64,000 nucleotides of DNA, taken from positions 1 to 64,000 of the forward strand of contig CANRIS010000014.1 in assembly GCA_947630725.1 (NCBI GenBank), read 5' to 3'. Origin of the DNA: an uncultured Clostridia bacterium (GTDB taxonomy: Bacteria; Bacillota; Clostridia; Lachnospirales; CAG-274). Below are positions 60,042 through 64,000 of this stretch, one piece after another. Below the pieces are notes generated by a model that made no database searches, had not been told where the DNA came from, and saw only the letters and a list, made by a program, of their open reading frames with translations. The position numbers and the translations under genes are program-made. How positions within the stretch are numbered: position 1 is the first letter of the stretch; each line of letters starts with the position of its first letter.

Positions 60042-60962
60042 ATGGACAAAAAAAACGACAAAAACAAGGCGGCGGTCTCAGGGGCTATGATACTTATTGC
60101 TGCGGCAGGCTGGGGAATTATAGGGGTGTTTTCAAGACCCCTTGCGGCGATGGGGTTAGAGCCTTTTGTCATAACATTTATAAGAAGCTTTATTACCGCC
60201 GCAGGAATAGGCATATTTATAATTATAAAGGACAGAAGTCTGTTCAGAATAAGCTTGAGGGACATATGGATGTTTTTGGGAACAGGTCTTGTGAGCATTG
60301 TTTTTTTTAATGTGTGTTATTTTATAACCATAGAGCAGACCACATTGGCAACGGCGTCTATTCTTTTGTATACGGCTCCGTGCTTTGTTATGCTTATGTC
60401 GGCTCTGTTTTTCGGAGAAAAAATAACTGCCCAAAAGATTTTCGCCCTTGTTTTCGCATTTCTGGGCTGTGTCCTTGCGAGCGGCTTTGCAGGAGGGGAC
60501 ATAACTCCGAAGGCTTTTATATCGGGAATAGGTTCGGGAGTGGGATATGCGGCATACAGCATATTCGGAAAGGCTGCCTTAAAGAAGTACAGACCCTTTA
60601 CGGTCATATTCTATACATTTGCGGTAGCGTCCGCAGGACTTCTGCCTTTTACGGCAGGGGGAGTTATTCCGTTTATGTCGGCTCACCCTGATGCCGTGGC
60701 AGTCTCTCTGGGGCTTGGCATCGTGTCCACTCTTATGCCCTTTATATTATATACAACGGGTCTTGAATATACCGAAGCGGGAAAAGCCTCGGTGCTGGCC
60801 TTTGCCGAACCTATGGTAGCCGCCGTATCGGGAATAGTGATTTTCAAAGAAGAGCTTTGTATAAAAAATGCCGTGGGCATACTACTCATATTTTTTTCGA
60901 TAATTCTTCTCAATATTACCTTTAAAATAAAATATACCGAAAAAATAAAAAGCCGTATGTGA
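60042..60962 (+). CDS. EamA (DMT) family transporter, 306 aa
   Basis: Ten membrane helices in two EamA repeats. First repeat: GAMILIAAAGWGIIGVFSRP and ATASILLYTAPCFVMLMSAL; second: GSGVGYAAYSIFGKAALKKY and AGKASVLAFAEPMVAAVSGI. Start MDKKNDKNKAAVSG at 60042 preferred for AAGGAAA spacing. Substrate (metabolite export) cannot be told. Confidence 0.9.
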   Translation: MDKKNDKNKAAVSGAMILIAAAGWGIIGVFSRPLAAMGLEPFVITFIRSFITAAGIGIFIIIKDRSLFRISLRDIWMFLGTGLVSIVFFNVCYFITIEQTTLATASILLYTAPCFVMLMSALFFGEKITAQKIFALVFAFLGCVLASGFAGGDITPKAFISGIGSGVGYAAYSIFGKAALKKYRPFTVIFYTFAVASAGLLPFTAGGVIPFMSAHPDAVAVSLGLGIVSTLMPFILYTTGLEYTEAGKASVLAFAEPMVAAVSGIVIFKEELCIKNAVGILLIFFSIILLNITFKIKYTEKIKSRM

Positions 60963-60989
60963 CAATATAAAAACAGGACGGCGCTGCGC

Positions 60990-61018
60990 TTGACAATCAT
61001 TGAGTTTTACTATATAAT
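60990..61018 (+). promoter_or_regulatory. Promoter of greA-lysS
   Basis: TTGACA (60990-60995) and TATAAT (61013-61018), 17-bp spacing, exact consensus. Confidence 0.85.
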
Positions 61019-61070
61019 TCAAGAATGATGTGGGAAAATTTATGATATATGATATAAGGAGATGTTGATC

Positions 61071-61547
61071 GTGGCTGATAACAAAACCATAATACTGACA
61101 GTCGAGGGAAAACAAAAGCTTGAAGAAGAGCTTTCGCATCTTAAGGTCGTAAGACGTGCCGAGGTTGCCGTAAAAATAAAAGAGGCAAGAGCGCAGGGAG
61201 ACCTTTCGGAAAATGCCGAATATGATGCAGCGAAGGAAGAACAGGCAGAAATCGAATCCAGAATAACCCAGATACAGAATATGCTCAAAAAAGCCGAAAT
61301 AATAAACGAGGCCGATTTTGCCCAAGGCATAGTAAATCTGGGGAACAAGGTCAAAATTTATGATACCGAGTTTGAGGAGGAAGAAATATACACTATCGTA
61401 GGTTCAGCCGAGGCCGACCCCATGAAGGGCAGAATATCGAATGAATCTCCCATAGGAAGGGCTCTTCTCGGACACGGACCGGGAGAGAGCGTTGCGGTTG
61501 AAACTCCCGATGGCATTGTTGAAATAAAGATACTGGAAATTTTGTAA
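61071..61547 (+). CDS. greA: Transcription elongation factor GreA, 158 aa
   Basis: Start at GTG 61071 with AAGGAG 12 nt upstream; the ATG at 61062 directly abuts the ribosome site and is unlikely. Coiled-coil tip [20 protein letters not shown] carries the acidic residues that stimulate RNA cleavage by polymerase. C-terminal domain with [20 protein letters not shown]. Followed by lysS after 12 bp. Confidence 0.95.
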   Translation: MADNKTIILTVEGKQKLEEELSHLKVVRRAEVAVKIKEARAQGDLSENAEYDAAKEEQAEIESRITQIQNMLKKAEIINEADFAQGIVNLGNKVKIYDTEFEEEEIYTIVGSAEADPMKGRISNESPIGRALLGHGPGESVAVETPDGIVEIKILEIL

Positions 61548-61559
61548 GGAGCAATATGT

Positions 61560-63062
61560 ATGGCAAACAAGATCAATACAGAAAATACAGCGGAAGATCT
61601 CGGTGAAATTCTCAGAATAAGACGTGAAAAGCTTAAGACCCTTCAGGATATGGACATGGATCCTTTTCAGATAGTCAAGGCCGAGGTCACTCATCACAGC
61701 GCTCAGATAAAGGAAAGCTTTGACGAGCTTGAAAATAAGACTGTTACGGTGGCAGGCCGACTTATGAGCAAGAGAGTTATGGGAAAGGCTGCCTTTATCG
61801 ATATACAGGACAGAGACGGTCATATTCAGTGCTACGTTACAAGGGACGATGTTGGCGGAGCCGATTTTTATAACGGAATTTTCAAGAAAATGATAGACAT
61901 AGGCGATATTGTTTCGGTAAAGGGCTTTGTTTTCAAGACAAAAACAGGCGAAATATCCGTTCACGCCTCGGAGATCGTTCTTTTGTCAAAAAGCCTTCAG
62001 ATAATGCCCGAAAAATATCACGGACTTGCAAACAAGGATCTCAGGTATCGTCAGAGATATGTTGATCTTATCGTCAATCCCGAGGTCAAGGAAAGCTTTA
62101 TAAAAAGATCAAAGGTCATTTCTACCATAAGGAGCTATCTTGACGGACTTGATTTTTTAGAGGTAGAGACGCCTATTCTTCAGACTATCCCCGGAGGAGC
62201 CTCCGCAAGACCCTTTATAACTCATCACAATACACTGAATATAGATATGTATCTGAGGATAGCTTTGGAGCTTCCCCTCAAAAGGCTTATTGTGGGAGGA
62301 CTTGAAAGGGTTTATGAGATCGGCAGAGTGTTCCGCAACGAGGGTATGGATATGAGACATAACCCCGAGTTTACACTCCTTGAGCTTTATCAGGCATATA
62401 CAGATTATTACGGAATGATGGATATCACCGAGGGCATTATAAAGGAATGCTGCCGCAAGGTTGCAGGCTCATACAAAATAGAATATCAGGGCATAGAGCT
62501 TGATTTTGAAAAGCCCTTCGAGAGAATAACAATGGTAGATGCTGTCAAGAAATACGCAGACATCGATTTTGATGAAATAAATTCAACCGAGGAGGCAAAG
62601 GCTCTTGCCGATAAGCACGACATAGAGTATGAGTCTCACCATACAAAGGGCGATATTCTCAATCTTTTCTTTGAAAAATATGTCGAGGACAAGCTTATAC
62701 AGCCTACGTTCCTTATGGATCACCCCATCGAGATCTCTCCATTGACAAAGAAAAAATACGATAAGGAAGGCTATGTAGAACGTTTTGAGCTTTTCATTGT
62801 AGGCAGAGAATTTGCAAACGCCTATTCGGAGCTTAACGACCCCATTGACCAGCGCCGACGCTTTCTCCGTCAGGAGGAGCTTCGCTCACTGGGCGATGAG
62901 GAGGCCAATATGATAGATGAGGACTTCCTCACGGCTCTCGAATACGGTATGCCGCCTACAGGCGGAATGGGCATGGGCATTGACCGCCTTGTCATGCTCT
63001 TTACAAACGCCCCCACCATAAGAGACGTTCTCCTCTTCCCCACAATGAAGCCCCTTGACTGA
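61560..63062 (+). CDS. lysS: Lysyl-tRNA synthetase, class II, 500 aa
   Basis: N-terminal OB fold for anticodon binding ([20 protein letters not shown]), then the class II core: motif 1 region [17 protein letters not shown], motif 2 [20 protein letters not shown], motif 3 [21 protein letters not shown] precedes the ATG. The greA-lysS order is common in Clostridia. Confidence 0.98.
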   Translation: MANKINTENTAEDLGEILRIRREKLKTLQDMDMDPFQIVKAEVTHHSAQIKESFDELENKTVTVAGRLMSKRVMGKAAFIDIQDRDGHIQCYVTRDDVGGADFYNGIFKKMIDIGDIVSVKGFVFKTKTGEISVHASEIVLLSKSLQIMPEKYHGLANKDLRYRQRYVDLIVNPEVKESFIKRSKVISTIRSYLDGLDFLEVETPILQTIPGGASARPFITHHNTLNIDMYLRIALELPLKRLIVGGLERVYEIGRVFRNEGMDMRHNPEFTLLELYQAYTDYYGMMDITEGIIKECCRKVAGSYKIEYQGIELDFEKPFERITMVDAVKKYADIDFDEINSTEEAKALADKHDIEYESHHTKGDILNLFFEKYVEDKLIQPTFLMDHPIEISPLTKKKYDKEGYVERFELFIVGREFANAYSELNDPIDQRRRFLRQEELRSLGDEEANMIDEDFLTALEYGMPPTGGMGMGIDRLVMLFTNAPTIRDVLLFPTMKPLD

Positions 63063-63153
63063 CAAATGGCGCATTATAAAGGAAAATAGGGCAATTCCCG
63101 CAGGACTTACTGCAAATTTTCAATCAAATCAAAAGAAAACACACTCAAAAAAT

Positions 63154-63195
63154 AAAACCGATGGTGTTATGTGAATAAGGCATCATCGGTTTTTC
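63154..63195 (+). terminator. Terminator after lysS
   Basis: AACCGATGGTG pairs with CATCATCGGTT (one G-U pair) ahead of a T run. Confidence 0.75.
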
Positions 63196-63231
63196 GCTGC
63201 AAATCGGGATTTATAAAGGAGCAATGTTATC

Positions 63232-63588
63232 GTGAAAAAAGCATTTTTACCTTTTGTTGTTATTCTTACTTTTGTTTTTTCCTTGTGTGCTTGTTCTCAA
63301 CAAGATTTAGAGGACATGACTTCCGGAGAAGGTGATGGGTATGCAACTATAATATGGGGCGATAAGACATATGTACCATACGGCGCATTAGTTGACTATG
63401 GTGAGCGTGGAAAGCAAATCGGAATAGTAGATGGAGATAAGGACAACAGAGTTTATGAATTAAAAGGATATTCGTTTGACGAATGGATTGTAAATGCGTA
63501 TTCTCACGATGGGGCTATGCTGCTAAGAGAAGTAAATGTTACCGACATACCCGACGGTTGGCAGTCAGAATACGAATGGAACAAATAA
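63232..63588 (+). CDS. Small secreted lipoprotein, 118 aa
   Basis: GTG start with AAAGGAG. Signal MKKAFLPFVVILTFVFSLCA with lipobox SLCAC, Cys near residue 20. The mature domain is beta-rich (YATIIWGDKTYVPYGALVDY, DNRVYELKGYSFDEWIVNAY). No named family recognised; similar short lipoproteins are frequent in Firmicutes. Confidence 0.75.
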   Translation: MKKAFLPFVVILTFVFSLCACSQQDLEDMTSGEGDGYATIIWGDKTYVPYGALVDYGERGKQIGIVDGDKDNRVYELKGYSFDEWIVNAYSHDGAMLLREVNVTDIPDGWQSEYEWNK

Positions 63589-63724
63589 AATCCAGTTTGT
63601 TGATTAATTTAAAATTGAAATGTTAACATAAAAAGGCCGAGATTTGTTTTCCCGACCTTTTTTATTTTATGGAGAAATATATTGTAGTGTCGGCTTTGAG
63701 AGATGGGTCAATGTTTTGAGACAA

Positions 63725-63756
63725 AATAAAAGCCCCGCCTTATCAGAGGCGGGGAT
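63725..63756 (-). terminator. Terminator of rpmB
   Basis: CCCCGCC and GGCGGGG form a 7-bp GC stem with an 8-nt loop, and the minus strand continues CTTTTATTTTG. Confidence 0.8.
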
Positions 63757-63771
63757 ATATTGTCGGTTATA

Positions 63772-63972
63772 TTAAAGAGCACGAGTCACCTTGTTTGCAC
63801 GGAGACATCTTGTACAAATGTGGATGGACTTGATGGTTCCGTTGTCGTTTATTTTAATCTTTTTTACATTAGGCTTCCAGCTTCTTTTAGCTCTTCTCGA
63901 AACCTGACTACGGCTTATGCTGATTCTTCTGCCGTTCGATATTTTTTTATCACAAATATCACATTTTGCCAT
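63772..63972 (-). CDS. rpmB: 50S ribosomal protein L28, 66 aa
   Basis: Start MAKCDICDKKISNGRRISIS at 63972 with GGAGGTG. SWKPNVKKIKIN and ICTRCLRANKVTRAL are conserved. CDIC and CTRC make it the zinc-binding (C+) type, which in other bacteria has a zinc-independent paralogue under zinc limitation. Confidence 0.97.
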   Translation of the reverse strand: MAKCDICDKKISNGRRISISRSQVSRRAKRSWKPNVKKIKINDNGTIKSIHICTRCLRANKVTRAL

Positions 63973-64000
63973 TTTACCTGCACCTCCTGTCTGTTCCAAT

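Overview
The window is a chromosomal segment of a low-to-moderate GC, spore-forming member of the Firmicutes (class Clostridia is most likely). The grounds are the order dnaA-dnaN-recF-gyrB-gyrA around a recognisable origin, a spoIIP homologue, strong AGGAGG-type ribosome binding sites and frequent TTG/GTG starts. Genes left of the origin run mostly leftward and genes right of it mostly rightward, so both replichores are co-oriented with replication.

Positions 1 to about 33,940 are a prophage whose left end lies outside the window. The late genes fill 1-17,000 on the minus strand in a very unusual order: frameshifted tail chaperone, prohead protease, major capsid, tail terminator, tail tube, contractile sheath, gp10-like connector, large terminase, tape measure, portal, then fibre-like proteins with a collagen-like one running off the edge. 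A candidate type I toxin-antitoxin locus sits between the fibre genes (2.45-2.86 kb). A 1-kb gene-poor stretch with 10-bp phased repeats (17.0-17.9 kb) separates late from early genes.

The early region (18-29.6 kb) holds a 27-residue peptide and a 53-residue protein, a small RHH-like repressor facing an ArdC-type antirestriction protein fused to a BRCT domain, a Spo0A-C-like DNA-binding protein, RusA resolvase, a lytic transglycosylase-like protein, many small phage proteins, and a RAMP/Cas7-like protein. The last is directly preceded by a roughly 640-bp degenerate pentanucleotide array, the most striking unexplained object in the window. The lysogeny region (27-32.9 kb) has divergent XRE regulators with palindromic operators, a Thr-rich membrane protein, a DUF4160/DUF2442 pair and a tyrosine integrase. 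Beyond the integrase lie about 20 tandem 35/38-bp repeats, then the 5' part of a broken TetM-like GTPase gene, probably the disrupted host locus.

Positions 34.6-43.6 kb carry the replication core gyrA, gyrB, recF, dnaN, oriC (DnaA-trio plus DnaA boxes) and dnaA. A small gene and the wreck of a DUF4160 gene are wedged between gyrB and gyrA. To the right come the alpha and beta subunit genes of an iron-sulfur fumarase/tartrate dehydratase separated by three membrane glycosyltransferase genes. After these are coaBC, murG, ilvE, uppP, a cluster of strong hairpins, spoIIP, a GNAT/DUF2156 pair, an AIM24 protein, glyA, an EamA transporter, greA, lysS, a lipoprotein and rpmB. Together they cover replication initiation, envelope precursor synthesis and recycling, sporulation engulfment, one-carbon metabolism and translation.
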